A stretch of 64,000 bases of DNA from Arthrobacter globiformis (GCF_030817195.1 NZ_JAUSYZ010000001.1:4774001-4838000); one strand, 5' to 3'; shown: positions 40,596-50,469, counted from the stretch's first letter. Notes: generated from the letters alone by a model not told the origin. Numbers and translations are program-made.

Positions 40596-43108
40596 TCAGC
40601 CGACGCGGGGCAGCGACTCCCCCTCGGATATTCCCGCGGAAATCTGGGCGGCGGAAATCGCGGCGGCAACGTTGGCTGGGTGGGACCGCAGCCAGGCGGG
40701 GATCCGTTCAGCCGGCAGCGGCTTGCTCCACAGGTACCCTTGGGCGAGGCGCACACCCAGCCGGCGGAGTTCGCCCAGCTGGACGGCGGTTTCCACGCCT
40801 TCGGCCACGACGTCAAGCCGCAGACTCTCGGCCATGCCAAGGACCAGTTCGATGATGGTGGCCCCGTGCGGGTCGGTGCCCAGTTCCTCGACGAAGGTGC
40901 GGTCGATCTTGAGGGTCCGGGCCGAGAGCCACTTGAGGTAGCTCAGCGACGAGTAGCCGGTGCCGAAGTCGTCGATGGACAGGCCTACCCCCAGGCGGGC
41001 CAGCCGCTGCAGCGTTTCCTTGGGCAGGTCCGGCTGGTCCATGAGCACGGTTTCGGTGATTTCCAGGTGGACGGCGGCGGGGTCGATGCCGGTATCGCGG
41101 ATGGCCGCTTCGACGACGTCGGGAAAATCGCCGGCCACGAGCTGGCGGCCGGAGATGTTCACTGCCGCCGTGAAGTTCGCCGCCCCCGGGACCTGCGTGC
41201 GCCACTGCTGCACCTGGCGCAGCGCCTCGCGGAGCACCCAGGTGCCGATTGGCAGGATCAGGCCCGTCTCCTCGGCAATCGGGATAAAGGCATCGGGCAT
41301 GATCGGGCCGTGCTCATGGTGGTGCCAGCGCAGCAGCGCCTCAAAGCCGACGGCACCCTCGGTGGAAACGTCGATGATCGGCTGGTAGTTGAGGGAAAGC
41401 TCGTTGCGGTCGAGTGCAAGCCGCAGATCGGATTCCAGGTCGAGGCGCCCGGTGGCGCGCCCGGTCATGCGGACATCGTAGATCGCTGACGAATCCCCGC
41501 CGGCGGACTTGGCCCGGTACATGGCGGCGTCCGCCCCTGCAGCATGGACTCGGCGGTATCCTCGACGTCCGCAAGGGCGATGCCCACGCTGACATTGAGG
41601 TAGATCTGCCGGCCGTCCACGTCGAAAGGCCGCCGGGTCGCATCCCTGATCCGTTCGGCCAGATCCTGCGCGCCGCACATCTGCAGGCCCTCACAGATCA
41701 CCACGAATTCGTCGCCGCCGAACCGGCCCACCGTGTCGCCATCCCGAACGGCGGCCTTCAGCCGCTCGCCCAACTGCACGAGGATCATGTCGCCGGCGCC
41801 GTGGCCAATGCCGTCGTTGATGAGCTTGAAGCGGTCGACGTCGACGAACATCACCACCGGCCGGGCGGTCCGGTCCAGAAAATTCTGCAGGACCTCCGTG
41901 ACCATGTACCGGTTCGGCAGGCCGGTCAGGGCGTCATGGCGCGCCTGCCACTCGAGAATCTGTTCAGCGTTCTTCCGGTCGGTGATGTCCAGGACAGTGT
42001 CCAGGAACCGGACAGGGGTGCCGTCGGCGCTGTTAATGCTCCGGATCCGTGAATGCAGCCAACGCTGTTCGCCGCTGGGCCGAACGATCCGGTATTCAAA
42101 GTCTGCGAAACCGAGCCCGTGGTCGAGACTCTCCCACACTTCGCGGACACGGTCCCGGTCATCGGGGTGCGTCCGCGCCAGGATGGCTTCCCGGTCCTTC
42201 CGGTCCCCGGCGGAGATTCCCAGGATCCGGTCGAATTCCTCCGAATGCCACGTCTCACCGGTGGCAACGGTGTGCTCGACACTTCCAACATGGGCCATCT
42301 CCTGGGCAGCCAGCAGCCGCTCACGTTCGGCATCGGCCGCGGCCTTCAGCCGCTGGATCTCCGTGATGTCCCTGGCAATGGCGGATGCCCCCACCCTGAT
42401 GCCGTCCTGGTCGTAGACAGGGGACACGGTCAGTTCGACGTCGATCACCGACCCGTCCTTGCAGCGCCACCGGGCCTCCACACCGGTAACAAACGCCCCG
42501 CTCCCCGAACCGGAGGTGACCTCCGTGCCGAAGTAGGCGCCGTCGTCGGCCGTTACCAGCCCGTGGCTCTGTCCCACAGCTTCCCAGGAGCTCCAGCCGA
42601 GCATCCTCGCCGCCCCCGCATTCCAGCTGGTGATCTTCCCGGTGAGGTCGGCGCCGATGATGGCATCGCCGGAGGATTCGACCATGGCCGAGAGCCTGCG
42701 CAGGATGGCCTCGGTGTGCTTGCGGTCCGTGATGTCCTTCGAGATCGCGACAACGGCTACGGGCACGGTGTGCCGGCCCCTGATCCGGCTGACCGTCGCG
42801 TGGACGGGGAATTCACGGCCGGTGCTGTGGCGGGCCCAAAGTTCGCCGGCCCAGTCCCCGCCGCGGGCCACCCTGTTGGCGATTTCGCGGTCGGTGGCGC
42901 CGCCGCCGCGGACCTCGGCGCCGCCGATGATGCCCAGGTCCGTGATCTTCAGCCCCAGAACCTTGTCCGGACCCAACCCGTACAGCCGCTCCGACGCGCG
43001 GTTCCAGTACGTGATGCGCCAGTCGCCGTCCATGCCGATGACCGATTGACCGATCTCGTCCAGCAGCAGCGACTGCATCACCAAATCGTCGCGATGTTCC
43101 CCAGCCAT
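40596..43108 (-). pseudogene. PAS-GGDEF-EAL cyclic-di-GMP protein, split by one-base deletion
   Basis: This would encode a protein of about 837 residues: three or four PAS domains (ITYWNRASERLYGLG; ITSWNAGAARMLGW; a third before DITDRKNAEQILEWQARHDALTGL), a GGDEF domain with intact RFGGDEFVV, and an EAL domain with VGFEALLRW, EITETVL and DDFGTGYSSLSYL. The frame breaks in the GGDEF C-terminus at a CCCC run (41534-41537). One more G on the minus strand restores MLQGADAAMYRAKS. The length of 2513 nt is one short of a multiple of three. It is listed as a pseudogene, but a sequence error is equally possible; without repair, the first part alone is a 547-residue protein lacking EAL. Confidence 0.8.
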
Positions 43109-43224
43109 AACCCCTCCGACAGGTGTTCCCCCAATGGCAGCGCGCTATGCACTCGGACCCGTTTGCTTAGGGAACCGTGCTGGCAGTAAATCAGCAGCCT
43201 GCGTTTCCTGCAAGAGAATGGCCG

Positions 43225-43863
43225 CTACGTGGCGGCTTCCGCCTCCGCGAGCCGGATCATGCGAAGCTCATCCCGCACCGCACGGGAAGGCCAATGGTCA
43301 CCGGCCAATTCCCTGATCCGGGCGGGACCGGCCCCCGGGAAAAGCTTGTCCATCAGCCCCGCCGCGTGCAGCAGGCCAATCAGGGCGGCGGTCCTGGCGT
43401 CCGACGGCGATCCGCTGAGTATGCTTTCAATCCTCGCCAGTAGTGCCGCCTCCGGAGCGTGGTCCTTCTCCGGGTAGCGCGTGGTCCTGAAGACGCCAAG
43501 ATGCTTTTCGCCCACATGGGTCACGACGCCGAGAGCCGCCATCCCCTCATAGACGCGATGCAGTTCGGTTCGGCTTTCCAGCATGGCAACCCACCGCCGC
43601 GGGCTGTGCGGCCGGGACTTGTCGTGGATCAGCTCCCACTGGTGCCGGAAGTCAGACTGCAGAGGGGCTCCGGTGGCCCTGACGTATTTCCCCTGCAGCT
43701 GGATTGCGCCCAGCAGGTCCAGCTCGGCCAGGATTGCCCCGGCCAGGGCGGCTTTGAGGACGCTCTGCGGCACTTCCGGTTCGCCGTCCTTGTCATTCGT
43801 TGCCAGAACGAGGAACGCCTGCGGGAGGTTCAGCTCCCCGGCGCCCGGTATTTCGGTGCTCAT
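43225..43863 (-). CDS. GPP34 (GOLPH3/VPS74) family protein
   Basis: This 212-residue protein matches the GPP34 family: LNLPQAFLVLATNDKDGEP at the N-terminus, then AALAGAILAELDLLGAIQLQGKYV (quoted in part), and a C-terminal helical region with ALIGLLHAAGLMDKLF. In eukaryotes these proteins bind phosphatidylinositol-4-phosphate at the Golgi. Actinobacterial members are common and uncharacterised. ATG 43863 is chosen, with GAGGG just upstream; the frame is open to 43977 but that section covers the promoter of the RpiR gene. It is divergent from RpiR and shows no operon partner. Confidence 0.8.
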   Translation of the reverse strand: MSTEIPGAGELNLPQAFLVLATNDKDGEPEVPQSVLKAALAGAILAELDLLGAIQLQGKYVRATGAPLQSDFRHQWELIHDKSRPHSPRRWVAMLESRTELHRVYEGMAALGVVTHVGEKHLGVFRTTRYPEKDHAPEAALLARIESILSGSPSDARTAALIGLLHAAGLMDKLFPGAGPARIRELAGDHWPSRAVRDELRMIRLAEAEAAT

Positions 43864-43955
43864 ACCCTCATGGTCCACCGGTCCCGTCACCGCTGCAATG
43901 GACGATCGAAGCGGGATTTTCAAGCCGGAAACCAACGCACTTCCCGCAAAGAAAA

Positions 43956-43992
43956 TTGCAGAGTACATTTGATGCAATCAATCTTGCAGAGT
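43956..43992 (+). promoter_or_regulatory. repeat-flanked palindrome before rpiR-type gene
   Basis: TTGCAGAGT occurs at 43956-43964 and 43984-43992 as a direct repeat. Between them TTGATGCAATCAA (43969-43981) is a 5-bp-arm palindrome. It lies 28-64 bp before the regulator start and is a likely autoregulatory site. Confidence 0.5.
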
Positions 43993-44019
43993 GATCTGAG
44001 TAACAGAAAGAGGTCCGAC

Positions 44020-44913
44020 TTGAACGCCAACACAGCCGGCCTGGAAGCCGGCACAGAAACCGGCGCGGTCCCCGCCTCCCATGCGTGGCTCGGCGACGCG
44101 CTTCCGGACCTTCCGCTGTCCAAGGCCCAAAGCCGAGTGGTCGATGTGATTGCGCGCAACCCGCAGCTTTCCTCGTACGCAGACATCGCGGAGATCGCCC
44201 AGCGGGCCGACGTCAACAATTCGACAGTGGTCCGCGCGGCCCAGCACCTGGGCTACCGGGGATGGCCGGACCTCCAGCGCGAACTGCGGTCCCGCTACCT
44301 GGTGATGATCTCCACCGAGGACACCCTGACCGAGCACGGGGAACACCGCAGTCCCCTGCATGACGCGCTCAACCACGACATCGAGAACCTGCGCCTGACC
44401 CTGGACTCGAACACGGCCGACGACGCCGAGGCGGCCATCGCCACCATGGCGGCGGCCAAGTCCATCATCGTCCTTGGGCTGGGCTCGTTCGCCGGCCCCG
44501 CCAGCGTGATGGCCCATCTGGGCTCGACCATGGGATACCCCATCACCCTCGAGAACCGCGGCGCCGTCCACCTCGCCTCCAGCGCCAACGCCTTGGGCCC
44601 CGGGGATGTCCTGGTGGTCATCAATATGTGGCGCTCGATGCGGCAGATCATCGTCACCGCCGAAGCCGCGAAACAGGCGGGCGCCAAGGTCGTCGCCATC
44701 AGCGATATGCGCCGCGGGCGCCTGGCGGCCGTGGCCGACCACCTCCTGGTGGTGGCATCGGAGGGCATCTCCTTCTTCCAGTCCGTCACTGCCGCAAACT
44801 CACTGGTCTACGGCCTGCTCGCGGGCATGGAGGCGGCGCACCCCGAGCGCAGCCGTGCAGCCATCCGCCGCACCCAGCAGCTGTGGAAAGACCTCGACAT
44901 CTACCTCGACTGA
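44020..44913 (+). CDS. MurR/RpiR family regulator
   Basis: This 297-residue regulator has an N-terminal RpiR helix-turn-helix (LSSYADIAEIAQRADVNNSTVVRAAQHLG, quoted in part, residues about 45-75) and a C-terminal SIS domain that binds phosphosugars or similar ligands (SIIVLGLGSFAGPASVMAHL, ALGPGDVLVVINMWRSMRQIIVTAEAAKQAGA, in parts). TTG 44020 is preferred because AAAGAGG lies 7 bases upstream; ATG 43973 falls inside the operator palindrome. It is 48 bp ahead of a four-gene set and probably controls it. Confidence 0.85.
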   Translation: MNANTAGLEAGTETGAVPASHAWLGDALPDLPLSKAQSRVVDVIARNPQLSSYADIAEIAQRADVNNSTVVRAAQHLGYRGWPDLQRELRSRYLVMISTEDTLTEHGEHRSPLHDALNHDIENLRLTLDSNTADDAEAAIATMAAAKSIIVLGLGSFAGPASVMAHLGSTMGYPITLENRGAVHLASSANALGPGDVLVVINMWRSMRQIIVTAEAAKQAGAKVVAISDMRRGRLAAVADHLLVVASEGISFFQSVTAANSLVYGLLAGMEAAHPERSRAAIRRTQQLWKDLDIYLD

Positions 44914-44961
44914 CCTGCAGCTCCCTCAACTGCCCCCCACGTACCTTCCAGGAGCACCTTC

Positions 44962-45909
44962 ATGAACACCAGCACCGAACGCCGCATCGCCGTGATCGGC
45001 CTCGGCTCCATGGGCGGAGCGATGGCAGCCACGCTCCACAACGCCGGCTGGGAGGTCACCGGCTTCGACCCCTCCGAGGCAGCACGGGCCGCCGCGTCCG
45101 ACGCCGGCATCGCCACCACCGCCAGCGTCGAGGATCTTGCCGGCACCCCCTACGCGGTGCTCTCGCTGCCGGCGGCCAGCGTCGTCGAGTCCACGGTGCC
45201 GCAGCTCCTGGCGTCACCCGGAACCGTCGCAATCATCGACACCACCACCTCGGAACCGGCAACGAGCAAGCAGATGGCCGAACTCGCCGAAGCGCAAGGC
45301 GCAGCGTTCGTGGATGCCCCGGTCTCTGGCGGCCGCGACGGCGCAGCAACCGGAACCTTGAGCGCCTTCGTCGGAGCAACCGACGCGGCCCTTGCCGCCG
45401 CCGAACCCGTCCTGCTGGCACTCACCGGCGGCAAGTACAACCACATCGGCGGGCCCGGCAGCGGCAACGTCGTCAAGCTCCTCAACAACGTCCTGGCCGC
45501 GGCCAACCTCGTCTCGGTCGGCGAGGCCCTGGGAGTCGCCAAGGCCTACGGCATCGATCCGGCCACGGCGGCGGCAAGCATCAGCGACGCCTCCGGCGGC
45601 AGCAAAGTCTCCGCGAACATGTACCCCAACTGGGTGCTCTCCGGAACCCACGATTCCGGTTTTTCGCTCGGGCTCATGGCACGTGACGCTGCCCTCGCGG
45701 TCGACGTCGCCGCCCAGATTGGCGAAAACCCGGCCCTGCTGGCGGCCGTGGCCGGCCGATGGCAGCAAGCCCTGGCGGTCCTCGGACCCCGCGCGGATTT
45801 CACTGAGATCGCCCGGACCGTCGCCCCGGCCATCACCCCCGCCGGTGCCCCCGCCGTCACCCCCGCGGGGGCAGCGGAAAGCACAAACGACACGACCGCC
45901 GTCGCCTGA
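44962..45909 (+). CDS. beta-hydroxyacid dehydrogenase (HIBADH / tartronate semialdehyde reductase family)
   Basis: This 315-residue NAD(P) enzyme has the N-terminal dinucleotide motif VIGLGSMGGAMA (11-22), substrate motif DAPVSGG (118-124) and catalytic Lys172 (GNVVKLLNN). The family reduces tartronate semialdehyde or oxidises 3-hydroxyisobutyrate and similar acids. The last 30 residues are a Pro/Ala/Thr-rich tail with ITPAGAPAVTPAGA repeats. It is followed after 46 bp by an aldehyde dehydrogenase, so an alcohol-to-aldehyde-to-acid sequence is likely. Confidence 0.85.
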   Translation: MNTSTERRIAVIGLGSMGGAMAATLHNAGWEVTGFDPSEAARAAASDAGIATTASVEDLAGTPYAVLSLPAASVVESTVPQLLASPGTVAIIDTTTSEPATSKQMAELAEAQGAAFVDAPVSGGRDGAATGTLSAFVGATDAALAAAEPVLLALTGGKYNHIGGPGSGNVVKLLNNVLAAANLVSVGEALGVAKAYGIDPATAAASISDASGGSKVSANMYPNWVLSGTHDSGFSLGLMARDAALAVDVAAQIGENPALLAAVAGRWQQALAVLGPRADFTEIARTVAPAITPAGAPAVTPAGAAESTNDTTAVA

Positions 45910-45955
45910 CGTCCCCCGAAGCAATCGCCTCCCCCAAACAAAGAGGATCAGCACA

Positions 45956-47503
45956 TTGAGCACCATCACAGCACCCACTTCCTCGTCCGCGGCCACCGCC
46001 CGCGCCGTCCTGGTTGCCGCCTTCCCCAAAGGGCTCGGAGCCTTCCTTGACGGCAGGACTGTCCCCGGCAGCGGCGAGGGCATCACCCTCACCGCTGCGG
46101 CAACGGGCGAACCGTTCGCCACTTACGCCGACCCCGGCGCCGAGGGCGCCGACGCCATCCTGGAAAGCTCAGTCGCTGGGGCAAAAACCTGGGGCGAAAT
46201 GAACGGGTTCGACCGGGCCGCCATCCTGCGCAACGTCAGCCGCACCGTTGAAGCGCACGCGGAGGAACTGGCCATCCTCGAGTCGGCCACCACCGGAAAG
46301 CCCATCCGCGACGCCCGGGGGGAGGTCGCCAAGGTCGCCGAGATGTTTGGCTACTACGCCGGCTGGGCGGACAAACTGACCGGGCAGACCATCCCTGTGC
46401 CCGGCCCATGGCACACGTACACGGAACGCGTCCCCTGGGGCGTCGTCGTCGCCATCACCCCCTGGAACGCGCCCCTGTTCACCGCCGGCTGGAACTCCGC
46501 GGCTCCGCTGGCCGCGGGCAATGCCGTGATCATCAAGCCCAGCGAATTCACACCGGCCTCCAGCATCCGGCTGGCGCAGCTGGCGCACGAGGCCGGCCTG
46601 CCTGCAGGCGTGTTCAACGTGGCCACGGGACTGGGGCAGACCGTGGGCGCGGCCCTCACGAGCGACCGGCGCGTCGGCAAAGTCAGCTTCATCGGCTCCG
46701 TCCCCACCGGGCGCCGGGTTGCCGTCGCGGCCGCGCAGGCCGGCATTCCCGCGCTGCTGGAACTCGGCGGCAAGAGTGCCAACATCGTGTTCGCGGACGC
46801 GGACCTGGAACGCGCCGCCGACGGCGCCATCGCGGCGATCTTCTCCGGCGCCGGGCAGTCTTGCGTGGCCGGGTCGCGGCTCCTGGTGGAGCGCAGCGTG
46901 CACGCCCGGGTCGTGGAGCTGGTCGCACAAAGGGCAGCCCGGCTGCGTGTCGGCGACCCGCTGAGCGCGGACACCGAGGTGGGCCCCATCATCACGGCGC
47001 AGCAGTTCGCCACCGTCACCTCGCTCATCGAGGCCGGAATAAACGACGGCGGACGCCGCGTCACGAGCGGAACACTGCCCGACGCTCTGGCCGGGTCGTC
47101 GCTGGCCGGAGGCCACTGGGTGATGCCCACCCTGCTCGACGGCGTGACGCCGCAGAACCGCCTGGAAACCACTGAAGTCTTCGGACCCGTCGTCGGGGCC
47201 GACGCTTTCGACACGGAGGCCGAGGCCATTGCCCGGGCGAACAATACCAATTTCGGCCTGGCGGGCGCGGTGTGGACCTCGGACGTTTCCCGTGCCCACC
47301 ACGTGGCACGCCAAGTGAAGGCCGGAACATTCTGGATCAACTCCTACAAGACAATCCACGTGGCAGTTCCGTTCGGCGGTTTCGGGGACTCCGGCCATGG
47401 CCGCTCCTCCGGCCCTGGCGTCCTGGACGAGTACACGCAGACCAAGGCCATCTGGGTGCCGACCCGTGCAGCGGGCGCCCCTTTCCCATCCCTCTCCTAC
47501 TAG
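45956..47503 (+). CDS. NAD(P)-dependent aldehyde dehydrogenase
   Basis: This 515-residue enzyme has catalytic Glu269 (LLELGGKSANIV) and Cys303 (GAGQSCVAGSR), the cofactor-binding ITPWNAPLF (167-175) and KPSEFTP segments, and the FGGFGDSGHGR end. It oxidises an aldehyde to a carboxylic acid. TTG 45956 with AAGAGGA upstream gives a normal family length. The first 25 residues are a Ser/Ala-rich extension. It lies between the beta-hydroxyacid dehydrogenase and the M20 amidohydrolase. Confidence 0.87.
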   Translation: MSTITAPTSSSAATARAVLVAAFPKGLGAFLDGRTVPGSGEGITLTAAATGEPFATYADPGAEGADAILESSVAGAKTWGEMNGFDRAAILRNVSRTVEAHAEELAILESATTGKPIRDARGEVAKVAEMFGYYAGWADKLTGQTIPVPGPWHTYTERVPWGVVVAITPWNAPLFTAGWNSAAPLAAGNAVIIKPSEFTPASSIRLAQLAHEAGLPAGVFNVATGLGQTVGAALTSDRRVGKVSFIGSVPTGRRVAVAAAQAGIPALLELGGKSANIVFADADLERAADGAIAAIFSGAGQSCVAGSRLLVERSVHARVVELVAQRAARLRVGDPLSADTEVGPIITAQQFATVTSLIEAGINDGGRRVTSGTLPDALAGSSLAGGHWVMPTLLDGVTPQNRLETTEVFGPVVGADAFDTEAEAIARANNTNFGLAGAVWTSDVSRAHHVARQVKAGTFWINSYKTIHVAVPFGGFGDSGHGRSSGPGVLDEYTQTKAIWVPTRAAGAPFPSLSY

Positions 47504-47516
47504 GGCAGGCAAGATC

Positions 47517-48731
47517 ATGGAACTGACAGAAACACCGGCCCTCCGCGCGGCCCTTGCCGAGGGTGTCAGCAAGTGGAAACCGCGGGCCATGGCCATGGCG
47601 CAGCAAATCCACGCCCTCAAGGAAGTGTCCTTCGAGGAGGTCCACTCGGCGGGTGCGGCAGCAGACCTGCTGGCCGAGGGCGGCTTTGAGGTGGAACGCG
47701 GCACCGGCGGACTCCCCACGGCCTTCACCGCCAGCGCCGGCAGCGGCGAACTGACGGTGGCCCTGTGCGTGGAATACGACGCGCTGCCCGACATCGGGCA
47801 CGCCTGCGGGCACAACCTGATCGCCGGCGCCTCCGTTGCCGCCGCCCTGGCGCTGCGGCCCTTCGTCGACGAGCTGGGCATCACCCTGAAGACCATCGGA
47901 ACACCCGCCGAGGAACATGGCGGCGGCAAGGCGCTCCTGCTGGAACGCGGCGCGTTCGACGGCGTCAGCCTGGCCCTGATGGTCCATCCCGTCCAGGACG
48001 GGGTGACGTACAACCCCGCGGGCACCAGCGCCCAGGCGGTGGGCCGGTACCGGGCGACGTTCACGGGAAAAGCCGCCCATGCGGCTGCCGCCCCGCACCA
48101 GGGCGTGAACGCCGCGGACGCCGCCGTGCTGAGCCAGGTGGCCGTCGGACTCCTGCGCCAGCAGATCCCCGGCGACCACCGCATCGCCATGTATGTCGCA
48201 GAGGCCGGCCACGTCACCAACATCATTCCGGAACGGGCGGTGGTGGAGTTTGAATGCCGGGCCTTCACGCTGAAGGAATACGAAGTGCTGCTGGAGCGCG
48301 TCCGCCGCTGCTTTGAAGGCGCCGCGCTGGCCACCGGCGCCACGCTGGCCATCGAGGACACCGAACCGCTCTACGAACCGCTGATCCAGGACGACGCCCT
48401 GGCAGCGCACTGGACCGAGGCCATGGACGTGTTTGGCAAGGACACCTCGCCCTCGGCCGGCATCAGCGGCGGCTCCACGGACATGGGCAACATCTCCCAG
48501 GTCATCCCGAGCCTGCATCCCTGGCTGAGCATTCCCGGCGCGGACGTACCCATCCACTCCCACGCCTTTGCCGCACTGGCAGACTCCCCGGAGGCCTACG
48601 CCGTGATGTTCGAGGCAGCCACCGCGCTGTCCTGGACAGTCGCCGCCGCGGCCACCACCCCCACAGAAAGGGCACGCCTGATCAAAGCGGCCTACCGCCG
48701 TCAGACGGACAGACAGGAAGGCACACCATGA
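47517..48731 (+). CDS. M20 family amidohydrolase
   Basis: This 404-residue metallo-amidohydrolase is of the M20D/AbgB-like type: EYDALPDIGHACGHN with metal ligands Asp and His, TPAEEHGGGK with the Glu pair, AAPHQGVNAADA in the dimerisation domain, and VPIHSHAFA near the C-terminus. The family cleaves N-acyl amino acids, indole-3-acetyl amides or aminobenzoyl-glutamate. ATG 47517 is the natural start after the ALDH stop. It overlaps the DUF3100 gene by four bases (ATGA), suggesting that the membrane protein handles its substrate or product. Confidence 0.87.
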   Translation: MELTETPALRAALAEGVSKWKPRAMAMAQQIHALKEVSFEEVHSAGAAADLLAEGGFEVERGTGGLPTAFTASAGSGELTVALCVEYDALPDIGHACGHNLIAGASVAAALALRPFVDELGITLKTIGTPAEEHGGGKALLLERGAFDGVSLALMVHPVQDGVTYNPAGTSAQAVGRYRATFTGKAAHAAAAPHQGVNAADAAVLSQVAVGLLRQQIPGDHRIAMYVAEAGHVTNIIPERAVVEFECRAFTLKEYEVLLERVRRCFEGAALATGATLAIEDTEPLYEPLIQDDALAAHWTEAMDVFGKDTSPSAGISGGSTDMGNISQVIPSLHPWLSIPGADVPIHSHAFAALADSPEAYAVMFEAATALSWTVAAAATTPTERARLIKAAYRRQTDRQEGTP

Positions 48732-50122
48732 GCACCAGCACAACACCCGCGCGGACAGACAAGGCCGGCACCCGGCTCACGCTTCCCATCGCCGCGCTGG
48801 CCTTCGTCATTGCGCTGGCGGTCCAGCTGATCGGCCAGGCCAAGATCGACGTCGGCATCGGCGCGGTCGTCATCTTCCCCATGGTCTGGGGCCTCATCCT
48901 CGGCCTGCTGGTCTCGGTCCAGAAATTCAAGCCGCTGGGTCTGGACCTGCAGCGGGTCGCGGCCGCCCTGGTCGGTGTGGCCGTGCTGCTCCTGGTGGCC
49001 CGGCTGGCGTTCAATATCGGGCCCAGCCTTCCCACCCTGCTCAAGGCGGGCCCCGCGCTGCTGCTGCAGGAGGTGGGCCACCTGCTGGGCACCATTGCGC
49101 TGGCGCTCCCTCTGGCCGTGTTGCTCCGCATGGGCAAGGCGACGGTCGGAGCCACGTTCTCCCTTGACCGCGAACCGTCCTTCGCCATGGTCTCCGAAAA
49201 GTACGGCCCCGACTCCGACCAGTACCGCGGTGTCCTGGCCATGTACGTTTTCGGCACCCTGTTCGGCGCCGTCTACATCACGCTGCTGACCTCGCTCGTG
49301 TCCAACTGGAAGATCTTCGACCCCCTGGCCCTAGCCATGGGCGCAGGCGTGGGGTCCGGGTCCATGATGGCGGCGTCGTCCGCCAGCATCATCGCCGCGT
49401 ATCCTGGCGACCAGGAGGCCATCCTGGGCATGGCGGCCATCTCCAACCTGATCACCACCATCCTGGGCGTCTATGTCGGCATCTACCTCGCCCTGCCGCT
49501 GGCGGACCGTTTCTACCGGGTCCTCACCCGCAGGCATACCCGCGAAGAGGCCGCAGTCACGGCCGGCGCCCCGGCACAGCGTGCGGACACCCAGCGCAGC
49601 GCCGCCGGCGCGGACACCGCCGGAGAAGCAGCCCAGGCAGAGGAAAACCGCCGCTTCCGCGAACGGGTTGCCGAATCGTCGGCGGCCATGCACCTTCCGC
49701 TGTGGCTGTCCCTCTCTGTCCTGACCGTCCTCGGCATCGGCACGGCCTCGATCGCGGCCAAGGGATTCAGCCTGACCATCGTCGCCGGGTACGCGATCAT
49801 GCTGGCCCTCGTTCTGGTCAGCATTGCCCTGGCCAAGCTCACCAAGAAGATCTCGGCCATCGTCTACATCACCACCATCGGCGCCTACATCTCCAGCCCC
49901 TGGTTCTTCGGCGCCGCGGCGCTCAACGGCCCCATCAAGTCGGTCGACTTCCTCTCGATCGCCACGGTCATGCTGACGCTCGCCGGCCTGTCCCTGGGCA
50001 AGGACATTCCGCTGCTGAAAAACATCGGCTGGAAGATCATCCCGGTGGGCCTGGTGGCAGTCACCGCATCATTCCTGCTGTCCACCGTGATCGCGGAGTT
50101 TGCCCTCGGGCTTTGGCATTAA
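48728..50122 (+). CDS. DUF3100 membrane protein, probable transporter
   Basis: This 464-residue protein has about ten to twelve membrane helices in two halves (48780-49540 and 49690-50110). A hydrophilic linker of about 55 residues (RRHTREEAAVTAG... to AESSAAMH) joins them, rich in Ala/Gln/Arg. Small-residue segments such as GAGVGSGSMMAASSASIIAA and AGLSLGKDIPLL resemble those in two-repeat transporters like the 2-keto-3-deoxygluconate or AbgT-type permeases. I recall DUF3100 as a family without assigned function. Its coupling to an M20 amidohydrolase suggests import of an amide or export of its product (inference). Confidence 0.78.
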   Translation: MSTSTTPARTDKAGTRLTLPIAALAFVIALAVQLIGQAKIDVGIGAVVIFPMVWGLILGLLVSVQKFKPLGLDLQRVAAALVGVAVLLLVARLAFNIGPSLPTLLKAGPALLLQEVGHLLGTIALALPLAVLLRMGKATVGATFSLDREPSFAMVSEKYGPDSDQYRGVLAMYVFGTLFGAVYITLLTSLVSNWKIFDPLALAMGAGVGSGSMMAASSASIIAAYPGDQEAILGMAAISNLITTILGVYVGIYLALPLADRFYRVLTRRHTREEAAVTAGAPAQRADTQRSAAGADTAGEAAQAEENRRFRERVAESSAAMHLPLWLSLSVLTVLGIGTASIAAKGFSLTIVAGYAIMLALVLVSIALAKLTKKISAIVYITTIGAYISSPWFFGAAALNGPIKSVDFLSIATVMLTLAGLSLGKDIPLLKNIGWKIIPVGLVAVTASFLLSTVIAEFALGLWH

Positions 50123-50153
50123 GCCCTTTGGCATTAAGCCTCTGGCACTAACC
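50111..50153. repeat. tandem 15-nt repeat over a stop codon
   Basis: CTTTGGCATTAAGCC occurs at 50111-50125 and 50126-50140, with a degenerate third copy TCTGGCACTAACC (50141-50153). The first TAA is the DUF3100 stop, so the gene end has been duplicated. Confidence 0.8.
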
Positions 50154-50170
50154 ACTAACGCACAAAAGGA

Positions 50171-50206
50171 AGCGGACGACGGCGGGACCTCCCGCCGTCG
50201 TCCGCT
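50171..50206. terminator. terminator, GACGACGGCGG family
   Basis: AGCGGACGACGGCGGG pairs with CCCGCCGTCGTCCGCT (16 bp, 4-nt loop). AAAAGGA and TTTCCTTTT extend the stem with one bulge and supply a U-tract. The rest of the gap to 50469 shows only the leader of the next gene. Confidence 0.85.
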
Positions 50207-50469
50207 TTCCTTTTCATTTGGCTCTTGTCAGCGCAACCGGTCCATGAGTATGGTGCGGCCAGCCGGACTTTCGGCCGCGCGGGACTTTCGGCCGCGCCGA
50301 ATGTTTGGCGCACCGCGCGGCACCTCAAACGGCGCCGCAGTCAGGGGCTCATGGCCTTTACAAACATGGCCCCGTAATTCGGGCACCCGGTCGCAGCACT
50401 GGCACGGCCACAGGCGACGCAGGACGCCACGCTTCCGTTCGCCACAGCCTTTATGCAAGGAAGAACCTG

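Noticed and set aside
46169..48361. 730-codon minus-strand open frame
   Set aside because: Antisense to the aldehyde dehydrogenase and M20 genes, Ser/Arg/Ala-rich shadow.
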